Origin: Streptomyces exfoliatus
GTDB taxonomy: Bacteria; Actinomycetota; Actinomycetes; Streptomycetales; Streptomycetaceae
Direction: 5' to 3'
DNA length: 64,000 nt
Assembly (NCBI RefSeq): GCF_000725545.1
Contig: NZ_JNZP01000011.1
Span: 124,001 to 188,000 of the forward strand
The notes beneath the pieces are model-generated. The model saw nothing but the letters and a program-made list of their open reading frames with translations. It ran no database searches and was not told the DNA's origin. Position 1 is the first letter of the stretch. Every line of letters begins with the position of its first letter. A program made the position numbers and the translations under genes. Positions 33,687-43,500 of this stretch are shown piece after piece.

Positions 33687-34523
33687 TCAGTTCGAATGCG
33701 TACGGACGGTCGTCCGCGCAGCGCGGAAGCCCGGGGGCGCGACGTCCACCGCGCGTTCGTCCGGCTCGGTGAGGCGGCCCGCGTGGGCGTACGCGGCCCG
33801 CTCCTTGGCCGTCGGGGAGAGGGCGACGAAGGCCGAGGTGATGAAGAGGTAGGAGCCGAGGCCGACGGCGAGGGGGAAGATGAACTGCATGACCGTGGCG
33901 CCCGGAAGGGGCGCTGCCGAGGGGACCACCTCCACGCGCACCGCGAACATGCCCGTGTAGTGCATGCTGCTGACGGCCGCCCCCATCACGAGCGAGGCGA
34001 CGGCCACGGCCACGGGTGAGTGGATGTTGAGGGCCGCCCACAGGGCGGCGGTGGCCGCGACGACGGCGATCAGGACCGACAGGCCGACGAGTACGGGGTC
34101 GTAACGGACCTCGCCGTGGAGCCGGAGGGCGGCCATGCCCATGTAGTGCATGCTCGCCACGCCGACGCCCGTGGTCAGCCCGCCGATCAGGAGCGAGCGG
34201 AGTCGGTCGCGCCCGTAGCCGACGGCGAACACGCCGACGCCCACGACGGCCATGGCGATGACGAGGCTGAGGATGGTGAGCGGTACGTCGTAGCGGATGT
34301 CGGTGCCGGTGACTCCGAAGCCGAGCATCGCCACGAAGTGCATCGTCCAGATGCCGGTGCCGATCGCGGAGGCCGCGGTGAGCAGCCAGTTCCGCCGTGA
34401 GCGACCGGTCGCGTCGAGCGCGCGCACCGTGCAGCGCAGCCCAAGAGCGGCGCCGACGCAGGCCATCGCGTACGACAGTGCAGGTGTCAGCCAGCCGAAG
34501 GTGGCGTGGTCCAGGTGTCCCAT
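33687..34523 (-). CDS. MHYT-domain integral membrane sensor
   Basis: 278 residues with seven hydrophobic segments. Three copies of the MHYT signature lie at helix ends: MHFVAM near 61, MHYMGM near 125 and MHYTGM near 189. The His and Met residues are proposed to bind copper or another redox metal facing outward and so sense O2, CO or NO. There is no C-terminal output domain. It is 59 bases upstream of cvnA on the same strand, so it may supply the signal-input part of the conservon transcript. Confidence 0.9.
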   Translation of the reverse strand: MGHLDHATFGWLTPALSYAMACVGAALGLRCTVRALDATGRSRRNWLLTAASAIGTGIWTMHFVAMLGFGVTGTDIRYDVPLTILSLVIAMAVVGVGVFAVGYGRDRLRSLLIGGLTTGVGVASMHYMGMAALRLHGEVRYDPVLVGLSVLIAVVAATAALWAALNIHSPVAVAVASLVMGAAVSSMHYTGMFAVRVEVVPSAAPLPGATVMQFIFPLAVGLGSYLFITSAFVALSPTAKERAAYAHAGRLTEPDERAVDVAPPGFRAARTTVRTHSN

Positions 34524-34535
34524 GGCTCAGGGACG

Positions 34536-34561
34536 CTAGTGCGCATCGGGGGGCGCACTAG
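34536..34561. promoter_or_regulatory. 9-bp inverted repeat upstream of the MHYT gene
   Basis: CTAGTGCGC (34536-34544) and GCGCACTAG (34553-34561) form perfect arms with an eight-base spacer, 12 bases before the MHYT-conservon operon's first start codon. It may be an operator or a 5' leader hairpin. Confidence 0.5.
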
Positions 34562-34674
34562 GGGCGCATTTCGAAAGCTGATGGAATATGACAGAGAGAT
34601 GGTCCCGAACGATCGGGCCGGGCTCGAACGTGCACACAGAACGTTCACCCCTCCGGGTACGGAATCATGAGCTC

Positions 34675-35319
34675 ATGAGCGATGACCCCACACACGTCCG
34701 AGAGTTCTTCGGTTCCCGCGCCGCCGACTGGGACACCAGGTTCCCTGATGACGGCCCCGCGTACGCGGCGGCCGTGGGCGAGCTGGGACTGCGGCCGGGC
34801 GACGCCGTCCTCGACGCGGGCTGCGGGACCGGGCGGGCCCTCCCGCCGCTCCGGGCCGCCGTCGGCCCCTCCGGCGCCGTACTCGGCGTCGACCTCACCC
34901 CTGAGATGCTCGAACAGGCTGTCCGCGCCGGGCGCGGCGGCCCGGACGGCCCTGCCTCATCCGGTGACGCGAAGGCCGCCGACCGCACCGCGACGCTGCT
35001 GCTCGCCGATGTCGGCCGGCTGCCGGTGCGGGACGGCGTGCTCGACGCCGTCTTCGGGGCGGGGCTGATCTCGCACCTCGCGGACCCCGTCGCCGGCCTG
35101 CGTGAACTCGCCCGTGTCGTACGCCCCGGGGGCCGGCTCGCACTGTTCCACCCGATCGGCCGGGCCGCCCTCGCGGCCCGCCACGGGCGACAGCTCACGC
35201 CGGACGATCTGCGCGCAGAGCCCCGGCTCGGCCCCGTACTCGCCGAAGCGGGCTGGCGGCTCGTCCGTTACGTCGACGAGGACACGCGTTTCCTGGCCCT
35301 GGCCGTCCGGACGATCTGA
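34675..35319 (+). CDS. class I SAM-dependent methyltransferase
   Basis: 214 residues from ATG 34675. The Rossmann SAM-binding motif VLDAGCGTGRALPPL lies near residue 42. It is followed by LGVDLTPEMLEQA and the post-motif ELARVVRPGGRLALF typical of UbiE/type-11 methyltransferases. No substrate-specific features are visible. The reading frame continues open after the stop into a short repeat-domain sequence (see 35338-35523). It diverges from the MHYT-conservon operon. Confidence 0.88.
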   Translation: MSDDPTHVREFFGSRAADWDTRFPDDGPAYAAAVGELGLRPGDAVLDAGCGTGRALPPLRAAVGPSGAVLGVDLTPEMLEQAVRAGRGGPDGPASSGDAKAADRTATLLLADVGRLPVRDGVLDAVFGAGLISHLADPVAGLRELARVVRPGGRLALFHPIGRAALAARHGRQLTPDDLRAEPRLGPVLAEAGWRLVRYVDEDTRFLALAVRTI

Positions 35320-35337
35320 GGGCGCGACCGCGCGCAG

Positions 35338-35523
35338 GACGGCCCGTACTCGGACGGCGACACCGTCGTGGCCACGGCGGTGCCCGACCCCGGGTACGTC
35401 TTCGTGGACTGGCTCCTGGACGGGGAACCGTACGGAGGCGACGAGGAACTCCGCAGCGGCGAGACGGCGGTGACGTTCGACGAGGAGGCGCACACGTTGA
35501 CGGCGGTCTTCGCCAGGGCCTGA
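35338..35523 (+). pseudogene. InlB B-repeat-like fragment
   Basis: In the same frame as the methyltransferase and seven codons after its TGA, a 61-residue stretch reads GPYSDGDTVVATAVPDPGYVFVDW and ends TLTAVFARA. That is the sequence style of divergent InlB B-repeats/bacterial beta-grasp repeats. No start codon with a ribosome site precedes it; the only internal GTG would omit the first strand. It is best viewed as a 5'-truncated remnant, or less likely as a readthrough tail. Confidence 0.45.
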
Positions 35524-35605
35524 TCGGCGTGCCGTGCGCGCCTTCTTGACGATCGGCGCCAACGAGCCCTTCTGTCAGGGGACTTCACTGTCTACGGTGG
35601 ATGTA

Positions 35606-35623
35606 CCGGGTAGTCGTACCCGG
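35606..35623. promoter_or_regulatory. 7-bp inverted repeat CCGGGTA-N4-TACCCGG
   Basis: A perfect palindrome 16 bases upstream of the GTG at 35639. It could be an operator or a leader hairpin of the small downstream gene. Confidence 0.4.
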
Positions 35624-35638
35624 GAAAGGCGGTGCGGC

Positions 35639-35998
35639 GTGGCACGGGCACGGGTACGGGACAGACTGCGCAGGCTCCTCCCCTCCGCCCGGCGGGCGCC
35701 CGCGGCGGCAGCGCCGGCGCCACCGCGCCCCCGGCAGGGGCACAACCTCTTCGAGGCGGCGGCGGAGTACGTGGCCGCGTGCGCCGAGGACGACCCGGCC
35801 AGGGCGGAGGAGGCGGCGGGCCGGGTCTCCCCCGGAATGCTGTCGTTCGGCGTCAACGAGCTGGCCTGCCGGGCCCTCCTCACCCTCGCCCGGGAACGCG
35901 GCGAGTCGCCGGGCGCCGTGGCGCGGTCCCTCCTCGGCCTGCGGGAGGAGCGCACGGGACGACCGGCGGACGACACCCGGAACGCGCAGGACGCGTAA
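35639..35998 (+). CDS. small uncharacterised protein
   Basis: 119 residues from GTG 35639, with AAAGG upstream. The N-terminal ~40 residues are Arg/Ala/Pro-rich and basic. The rest is helical and acidic (NLFEAAAEYVAACAEDDPARAEEAA, then FGVNELACRALLTLARERGESPGAVARSLL). No signal or membrane segment is seen and no family is recognised. It stands alone between the methyltransferase and the next hypothetical gene. Confidence 0.65.
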   Translation: MARARVRDRLRRLLPSARRAPAAAAPAPPRPRQGHNLFEAAAEYVAACAEDDPARAEEAAGRVSPGMLSFGVNELACRALLTLARERGESPGAVARSLLGLREERTGRPADDTRNAQDA

Positions 35999-36174
35999 GC
36001 CCGGCGGGCGCGCAGACCCACGGCCGGCGGGGCTGCGCACGCTTCAGCCGCAGGTAGGGCGGGGGTATCCGGCTGTGTTTCTCCCCACGGCGATGCAGGT
36101 CACGGCTCCCGGCTCTGGACAGGCGCGGCTGCTCACTGGTTAAGGTGCGCCGACGACCAGATGGGGAGGCCTGC

Positions 36175-37038
36175 GTGGCTGGGACGGACCCGATCGCCGC
36201 GGCCGAGGCCGCCGGCGACGCCGACGCGCTGTTCGTGCTGACCGCGGCACTGCTGACGCCCGCGCGCTTCCCCAGCGTGCTCGGTGACGACTATCCGGCG
36301 GCCTGCGCGGCTCTCGGTCTTCAGGCGTACGCCGAGGGGTACGGGCTCGTGTTCGGCCAGGACGGGCTCGGGGCCCGCTGGACGGTCGTCGTCGACGACG
36401 TGTCGCTCGTCGCGGTGGCGATCTCCTCCTGGGACTGCGGCATGGCCTATGACCTCTCGCCCCACGAGAGCACCGTGGTGGCGGGGCTGCCGGGCTGGCC
36501 ACTGGACGTGGCGACGCGCGCCCCCGGCGTGCCGGCACCACACGATCCGGAGCCGGAGGAGGGCGACCCCGCCCCGTTGGCCCCGCCCTCGGGCGATGAC
36601 TGGGGGCCGGCACAGCGTCGGCTCGGCGCCGACGAGGTGGCACTTCAGTGGGCGGCCTGGCGCGAGCAGGTGAGCGACGGTTCCACGGCCGCACCGGCCG
36701 GGACGGCGGCCACCCCGGCGGCCGGCGACGCCGACGGGCCGACCGCGGCCCGGGGCGCCGCCGACCCGTACGACGGCGTACGCAGGGCGCTCGACGAGCT
36801 CCACGGCTACCTGGAGGAGCCGCCGCCGGTCGGGCGGGTGCGGTCGGTGGTCGCCGCCGAAGGAGGCGTACGGACGCTCCGCGCGGACGGTCCCGGCTGG
36901 TCGCTGGTGGCGAGGGCGGACGACATGGCCTTCGTACTCCTCGACGAGCTGCCGCGGGAGGTGCTGCCGGTGGCCCGCGGGGCGCGGCTGCCCGCGCTCC
37001 TCGAAGCGCTCGACGCGATGGCGGTACGGCCTTCCTGA
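36175..37038 (+). CDS. uncharacterised soluble protein
   Basis: 287 residues from GTG 36175, six bases after GGGGAGG. The N-terminal half (about 1-165) and the C-terminal ~95 residues look folded (TDPIAAAEAAGDADALFVL and RTLRADGPGWSLVARADDMAFVLLDE). They are joined by an Ala/Gly/Asp-rich linker. The C-terminal fold has beta strands flanked by helices, reminiscent of SUKH-like or YbjN-type small domains, but I cannot assign it. There is no signal peptide. Confidence 0.68.
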   Translation: MAGTDPIAAAEAAGDADALFVLTAALLTPARFPSVLGDDYPAACAALGLQAYAEGYGLVFGQDGLGARWTVVVDDVSLVAVAISSWDCGMAYDLSPHESTVVAGLPGWPLDVATRAPGVPAPHDPEPEEGDPAPLAPPSGDDWGPAQRRLGADEVALQWAAWREQVSDGSTAAPAGTAATPAAGDADGPTAARGAADPYDGVRRALDELHGYLEEPPPVGRVRSVVAAEGGVRTLRADGPGWSLVARADDMAFVLLDELPREVLPVARGARLPALLEALDAMAVRPS

Positions 37039-37181
37039 GCCCCTGCCCCGCCCCGGAAGCCGGGACGGGGTCCCCATGGGGCGGGGGCCCGAGGTGTGGT
37101 CCGGAGATATGGCCCGGTGGTGAGGTGCGCCGCAGGATGTGGCGCCACACCCCTTTCCGCCGTCCCTTTCGGAGGCCCACC

Positions 37182-38558
37182 ATGCGCCTGTTCCCAGGCG
37201 TCTCCCTGTTCGCCGCGCTCCTGACGGGAGTCGCCCTCCTCGCCCCGGCGAGCCCCGCCGGGGCGGAGGAGCGGTTCGCCCCGCACTGCGCACGGCAGGA
37301 CCGGCTCCACGTACCCGGCGCCGAGCACCAGCGGTCCGCCTGCCTGGAGGATCTGACGACCGCCGGTCTCGCCGGTACGCCGTACACGGACATGGCGGAC
37401 CAGGCCGGTCTCGCCGCCAAGGGGACCCGTAACCCCTCCGGGGTCCCCGGTGTCCAGATCGACGGCTACTTCCCCGACGACTCGCGCCTCAACGCCACCC
37501 ACGGCTGGGCGCACGACGCGCAGTTCGTCATCCGGCTGCCCGACCGCTGGAACGGCGGTCTCGTCGTCACCGGCGCGCCGGGCACCCGCCGCCAGTACGC
37601 CACGGACGCGCTGATCTCCGACGAGGTCCTGTCCCGCGGTTTCGCCTACGCCGCCACCGACAAGGGCAACACCGGCCCGGACTTCTTCACCGACGGACGC
37701 GGGCCGGGCGACGCGGTCGCCGAATGGAACCGCCGGGTGACCGAGCTGACGCGCGCGGCCAGGAAGACCGTGCGGCAGCGGTACGGCCGGGCTCCGGAGC
37801 ACACCTACATGACCGGGATCTCCAACGGCGGCTATCTGACGCGCTGGCAGCTGGAGAACCGGCCCGAGCTGTACGACGGCGGGGTCGACTGGGAAGGCGT
37901 GCTGTGGACCGCCGGCGGCCCCAACCTCCTGACGAGCCTGCCGGTCACGGTGGCCAGGTCACTCGGGCGGGCCACCGACGAGGACCTGGTCGGGGCTGGT
38001 TTCGCGCCGGAATCGCGCTTCCTGTGGCCGTACCACGAGAAGGCGTACTGGGGGCTGACGCAGAAGATCTTCCGGGCCGAGTTCGATCCCTCGTACGATC
38101 CGGCCTGCCCCGGCACGACGACCGGCGGGACGGTGGAACAGATCTTCGCGCCCTGCGTGTCGGACGCCTCCTACGACTACGCCGCCCGGCCGGCGTCCGT
38201 CCACCGCGCGGTCGCGAAGGTGGCGCTCACCGGACGCATCGGCAAGCCTCTTCTGACGCTCCACGGCGACCTGGACACCCTGCTGCCCCTCTCCACCGGC
38301 TCCGACGTGTACGCGCGGATGATCGACGGGAGGGGCCGGGGCGCCCTGCACCGGTACTACACGGTGCAGGACGGGACGCACACCGACGGCCTGTACGACA
38401 CGTATCCGGACCGGCTGCGTCCGATCCTGCCGTGCTACCGCTCCGCGTTCGAGGCGCTGACGCGCTGGGTCGAGGAGGGGACGCCGCCGCCCGCCGACCG
38501 TATGATCACGCGGCCCGCGGCCGGTGACGTGGTCAACTCCTGCGCTCTGGAGAAGTGA
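37182..38558 (+). CDS. secreted alpha/beta hydrolase (tannase/3HB-oligomer-hydrolase-like)
   Basis: 458 residues from ATG 37182 after GGAGG. A signal peptide ends around residue 29 (PASPAGAEE). The catalytic Ser lies in TGISNGGYLTRW near residue 213. The later Asp (LLTLHGDLDTLLPLS) and His (VQDGTHTDGLYDTYPDR) fit a complete triad. Six or more Cys in the mature part suggest disulphides and extracellular action. The overall pattern is close to the tannase/feruloyl-esterase and hydroxybutyrate-oligomer-hydrolase groups; the substrate cannot be chosen from sequence. Confidence 0.83.
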   Translation: MRLFPGVSLFAALLTGVALLAPASPAGAEERFAPHCARQDRLHVPGAEHQRSACLEDLTTAGLAGTPYTDMADQAGLAAKGTRNPSGVPGVQIDGYFPDDSRLNATHGWAHDAQFVIRLPDRWNGGLVVTGAPGTRRQYATDALISDEVLSRGFAYAATDKGNTGPDFFTDGRGPGDAVAEWNRRVTELTRAARKTVRQRYGRAPEHTYMTGISNGGYLTRWQLENRPELYDGGVDWEGVLWTAGGPNLLTSLPVTVARSLGRATDEDLVGAGFAPESRFLWPYHEKAYWGLTQKIFRAEFDPSYDPACPGTTTGGTVEQIFAPCVSDASYDYAARPASVHRAVAKVALTGRIGKPLLTLHGDLDTLLPLSTGSDVYARMIDGRGRGALHRYYTVQDGTHTDGLYDTYPDRLRPILPCYRSAFEALTRWVEEGTPPPADRMITRPAAGDVVNSCALEK

Positions 38559-38588
38559 CCACCCACGGAGCGGAAGAGGCTTCGCGGC

Positions 38589-39134
38589 TCAGACCATTTC
38601 CAGCGGGTGGTGCGGCCCCTCGGGCAGCTCGACGCGGACCGGGTCGCCGGGGCGCACCTCCCCGCCGGTGACGACGATGCTCATGATCCCGGCCTTGCGC
38701 ACGATCCCGCCGTTCTCGTCGCGGCCGAGGACCTGCTTGAGCAGTCCGTGCCGGAAGTCGTCGATCTGGGCGCAGGGGTTGCGCAGCCCGGTGACCTCCA
38801 CGACGGCTTCGGAGCCGAGGTGGAGGCGGGTGCCGGTGGGCAGGCCGAGGAGGTCGATCCCCCGGGTCGTGACGTTCTCGCCGAGGTCACCGGGGGCGAC
38901 CTCGAAGCCGGCGTCGGCGACGTCGTCGAAGAGTTCGGCGTGGATGAGGTGGACCTGACGCAGGTTCGGCTGGTTCGGGTCGCGGGCGACACGGGAGCGG
39001 TGCTTGACCGTGACGCCCGCGTGGACGTCGCCCTCCACGCCGAGCCCGGCGAGGAGGGTGATGCCCTCCCGGTTGGGCTTGGTGAACGAGTACGTGCCGT
39101 TGCTGCTGACGGTGGTGACCGTGCCGTCGCTCAT
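38589..39134 (-). CDS. MOSC-domain protein (YiiM-like)
   Basis: 181 residues from ATG 39134. The MOSC beta-barrel is shown by GLGVEGDVHAG, APGDLGENVTTRGIDL, VTGLRNPCAQIDDF with the single conserved Cys, and IVVTGGEVRPGDPV. MOSC proteins bind sulfur or molybdenum-cofactor-type ligands on that Cys, and YiiM-type members detoxify N-hydroxylated compounds. It converges with the secreted hydrolase gene, 30 bases away. Confidence 0.88.
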   Translation of the reverse strand: MSDGTVTTVSSNGTYSFTKPNREGITLLAGLGVEGDVHAGVTVKHRSRVARDPNQPNLRQVHLIHAELFDDVADAGFEVAPGDLGENVTTRGIDLLGLPTGTRLHLGSEAVVEVTGLRNPCAQIDDFRHGLLKQVLGRDENGGIVRKAGIMSIVVTGGEVRPGDPVRVELPEGPHHPLEMV

Positions 39135-39221
39135 GGCGAGGAGCTCCCCTTCTCCGCTTCCCGGCGGCCGCATCCCCGACCGCCGGACCGATGATCACAA
39201 CGCGTGTGATCACCTTCGAGA

Positions 39222-40310
39222 TTACTCGGCCCACTCGGAGCGCAGCGGCGCGCCCACCTCGTGCAGGTGGCCGAGGGCCTGCCGGTACGAGTCCACGAAG
39301 CCGGTCTCCGTGTACGGCACGCCCAGGGCGGCGCAGTGGGCGCGTACGGCGGGCTGGGCGAGGCGCAGGTTCGGTCGCGGCATGCTCGGGAAGAGGTGGT
39401 GCTCGACCTGGTAGTTGAGGCCGCCGAGGAACCAGTCGGTCAGGGTGCCGCCGCGGATGTTGCGCGAGGTGAGGACCTGGCGCCGCAGATGCCCCCAGGT
39501 GTCGCCGTCCGCGTGCTCGTCCGGCCGCTCCATGCCCTTGTGGTTCGGGGCGAAGGCCATGCCGAGGTGCACGCCGAACAGCATCTGGTGGACGAGTGCG
39601 AAGACGAGGGCCTGGGCGGGGCTGAGGAGGGTGAGCAGCAGCGCCGTGTAGCCGGCGAAGTGGGCGAGGAGAAGCGCGCCTTCGACGAGCCGCTCGCGCC
39701 GGGTGCGGCAGGGGCCGTCCTTCGCGAGGAGCGCCTGGACGCCGTACACCTTGAGGGCGATGCCCTCCAGGGTCGTCAGCGGGAAGAACAGCCAGGCCTG
39801 GTGACGGGTGAGGAACCCGCGAAGGCCCTTGCGGCCTGCGGTCTGGTGCTCGGCGAAGACGAGGATGTCGGCCGCCACGTCCGGGTCCTTGTCGAGGTGG
39901 TTGGGGTGGGCGTGGTGGCGGTTGTGCTTGTCGTTCCACCACTCCCGGCTCATGCCGAGGAGGAGGTTGGCGTGGACGAGCTGGACGATCCGGCTGATCT
40001 TCTGGTCGGCGGTGATCTGGGCATGGCCGGCGTCGTGGCCGACGAAGGCGACCCGGGCGGAGAGCAGCGCGAGGGGTAGGGCGAGGGGCAGCGCCCACCA
40101 GGAGGGTCCGATCAGGGCGATCCCGGTCACGACGGCGGCGATGCCGAGGAGGTTGACGAGGATGCCGCGGGCGTACCAGCCGGGGCGGTGTTCGAGGAGG
40201 CCCTGATCCCTCACCGTCCGCAGGAGCGGGGTGAACTCGCTACCGCCCCTGGCACGGGCGGGCGCCGCGTCGGGGGCGGCGGCCGGGGGCAGGACGGTGG
40301 CCTGGGACAT
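39222..40310 (-). CDS. membrane fatty acid desaturase
   Basis: 362 residues from ATG 40310 with GGAG six bases upstream. The three histidine boxes of acyl-lipid/acyl-CoA desaturases are in order: HDAGH near 107, HNRHH near 143 and QVEHH near 313. Four membrane segments lie between them. The di-iron enzyme would introduce a double bond into membrane acyl chains using O2 and reduced ferredoxin. The spacing and the QVEHH box match the front-end/Delta-6-like branch; regiochemistry is not assignable. Confidence 0.9.
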   Translation of the reverse strand: MSQATVLPPAAAPDAAPARARGGSEFTPLLRTVRDQGLLEHRPGWYARGILVNLLGIAAVVTGIALIGPSWWALPLALPLALLSARVAFVGHDAGHAQITADQKISRIVQLVHANLLLGMSREWWNDKHNRHHAHPNHLDKDPDVAADILVFAEHQTAGRKGLRGFLTRHQAWLFFPLTTLEGIALKVYGVQALLAKDGPCRTRRERLVEGALLLAHFAGYTALLLTLLSPAQALVFALVHQMLFGVHLGMAFAPNHKGMERPDEHADGDTWGHLRRQVLTSRNIRGGTLTDWFLGGLNYQVEHHLFPSMPRPNLRLAQPAVRAHCAALGVPYTETGFVDSYRQALGHLHEVGAPLRSEWAE

Positions 40311-40570
40311 GGCGGGCTCCGGTTTCTGTCGGTCGGGATTCCGTGGTGTTCGATCGGTGAGCGCCTGTGGAGAACGTACGGATTCGTGATCGTCCGGGGC
40401 CATGGCGTCACCACCCGTCCCTGGCGGGGGGTGCGCCGGGGGCCGGGGGTGGGGCAGCCCCCACCCCCGGCGGCTGTGGCGCGGATCACGTGGGAGGGAT
40501 GCGCCTTCGGGCTGTTCGTCGAGGTATCCTCGGCCGCTCAGTCGCCAGGTAGTCAAATTTGAGGAATGCG

Positions 40571-43500
40571 TTGTCGCCGTCGTACGGACCTGATGATTCC
40601 GCTCGCGAAACCGCTCACGAACTCGTCCGCCACTCCGCAGTCTTCCTCCCCGCCGATCCCCCGCGCGCGAGCCGGATCGCCTTCTGGTCGCCGGACGGCG
40701 AGCCTCTCCCTGCCGGCGAGCCCCTCCCGGACCGCGAGCCTTCCCCGGACGACGAGCTCGGCCGACCGCTGCGGGACGCGCGGAATGGCCGGGACACCGA
40801 CAGCTCCTCGAACCTCGTTGCGGGCTCTCCTCCCGGCCTCCGCCCGACCGGTGCCGAGATCACGGTCGTGGACGGCGCCGACCTCCGCCCCGTGACCGTC
40901 CCCGCCCTCACCCTCTCCGTACGGGACGCCCTGCCCCTGCTCGCCCGGGCCCGCTGCTCCGACACCGCGTCCCCCTCGACCGCCTTCTGGGGTGCCGCCT
41001 CGCTCCTCGCCCTCGACCTCGTCGCGCGGGGGCTGCTGCTGCCCGGGCTCACCCCCGGCGACCTCGACGCGTGGCGAGCAGGCCCGCTCGGCCCCGGAGA
41101 GCTGGCGGAACTGCGTACGCTCGCCGCCTCGATGCCTCCCACCGCCCACGCCGTACCGCTCTCGCAGGACCGGCCGCTGCTGCTCCCGCGGCCCGAGTCG
41201 CTGCTCCGCGCCTTCGTCGACGCCGTCGCGGACACCCTGCCCCGTACGCCGGCGGCGCCACTCGCCGCCGACGGGCGCGCCTTCTCGGCCGACGAACCGC
41301 AGAGGATCCCAGCGGCGCGGCCGTGGGCCGCCGACGTGGCCGCCGTGCACGACGCGGGGATCCGGCTGTCGCTCCGGCTCGAACTCCCCGGCTTCCGTGC
41401 CGAGGCGCAGGAGGCGCCCGCGTTCCGCGCGGTGCTGCAGCTTCACGCCGTCGCCGACCCCACGCTGGTCGCGGACGCGGCGGAGGTGTGGGCGGGCTCC
41501 GGCCGGACCGGGGACGCCTTCGGTCCCCGGGCCCGGATGGACGCCCTGCTCGCCCTGCGGCGCGGGGCCCGTGCCTGGCCCCCGCTGGCCCCGCTCCTGA
41601 CCGCGGCGGTGCCCGACACCGTCGAACTCGCCGACGAGGAAGTCGCGGAGCTCCTCGGCACGGCGGGCCGGGCCCTCGCCTCGGCGGGCGTCCAGGTCCA
41701 CTGGCCGCGCGAACTCGCCGACCGTCTCACCGCCCAGGCCGTGATCGGCCCGGCGGACGGAGAGACCGGCGGCGGGATGGCCGGCACCGGTGGCGGCCGA
41801 TCCGCTCACGGACCGACGGGAACCCGGCCCACCGACGGTCCCGCGGACGCTGAGGACTCCGTGGGCCCCGCGGACACCGAGGCCGGGGGTTCCGCCTCCG
41901 GCCTGCCCTCGTTCCTCTCCGCCGACGCCCTGCTCGGCTTCAACTGGCGCTTCGCCGTGGGCGATCAGGAACTGACCAGGTCCGAACTCGACCGGCTCGC
42001 CGAAGCAGGGCGGCCTCTCGTACGTCTGCGGGACCGTTGGGTACTCGTCGACCCGGCCGAGGTACGCCGGGCCCGCTCCCAGCAGGACCGCAAGATCACC
42101 CCGGTGGACGCCCTCTCCGCCGTCCTCACCGGCACCACCGAGGTCGACGGCCGACTCGTCGAGGTGGCGGCGTCCGGTTGGCTCGAGCGTCTGCGGGAAC
42201 GCCTGGCCGAACCCGAGGGAAGCCGGCCGGAGGTGTCCCAGCCCGCCGCGCTCGCGGCGACCCTGCGCGACTACCAGCTGCGCGGACTCGACTGGCTGCA
42301 CCGGATGACCTCCCTCGGTCTCGGTGGCTGCCTCGCCGACGACATGGGGCTCGGCAAGACGATCACGCTCATCGCCCTGCACCTGCACCGGCAGTCCGAC
42401 CCGGCGTCCGCGGGTCCGACCCTCGTGGTCTGCCCGACCTCCCTCATGGGCAACTGGCAGCGCGAGATCGAGAAGTTCGCCCCGGGTACGCCGGTGCGCC
42501 GCTACCACGGCGCCACCCGGGACCTGGAGGACACGCCCGACGGCGGTTTCGTCCTCACCACGTACGGCACGATGCGACTGGACGCGGCCCGACTCGCCGC
42601 ACGGACCTGGGGACTCGTCGTCGCGGACGAGGCGCAGCACGTCAAGAACCCGTACTCGGCGACGGCCCGGCAGCTGCGGACCATCGGGGCACGCGCGCGC
42701 GTGGCACTGTCCGGCACGCCGGTGGAGAACAACCTCTCCGAACTGTGGGCGATCCTCGACTGGACCACTCCGGGTCTCCTCGGCAGCCTGGGCGCGTTCC
42801 GGACCCGGTTCGCCGCCGCCGTGGAGGGCGGCAGGGACCCGGCCGCCGCCGCGCGGCTCGCCGCGCTCGTCCGCCCGTTCCTGCTGCGCCGCCGCAAGTC
42901 GGACCCCGGCATCGCGCCCGAGCTGCCGCCGAAGACGGAGACGGACAGGACTGTCTCCCTCACTCCGGAACAGGCCGGCCTGTACGAGGCGGTGGTACGG
43001 GAGACGCTGGCGGCGATCGCCGAGGCCGACGGCATGGCGCGGCGCGGCCTGGTCGTGAAGCTGCTGACGGGCCTCAAGCAGATCTGCAACCACCCGGCCC
43101 AGTACCTCAAGGAGGAGGCGCCGAGGATCGAGGGCCGTTCGGGGAAGCTGGAGCTGCTCGACGAGTTGCTCGACACGATCCTCGCCGAGGGCGCCGCCAC
43201 CCTGGTCTTCACCCAGTACGTCGGGATGGCCAGGATCCTGGAGACGCATCTCGCGGCGAGGGGCGTACGGACGCAGTTCCTGCACGGAGGGACGCCGGTC
43301 GCCCAGCGCGAGGCGATGGTGGCCCGCTTCCAGAACGGTGAGGTGCCGGTCTTCCTGCTCTCCCTCAAGGCGGCCGGCACGGGTCTCAACCTCACCCGGG
43401 CGGAACACGTCGTGCACTACGACCGCTGGTGGAACCCGGCCGTGGAGGCCCAGGCCACCGACCGCGCGTACCGGATCGGGCAGGACCGGCCGGTGCAGGT

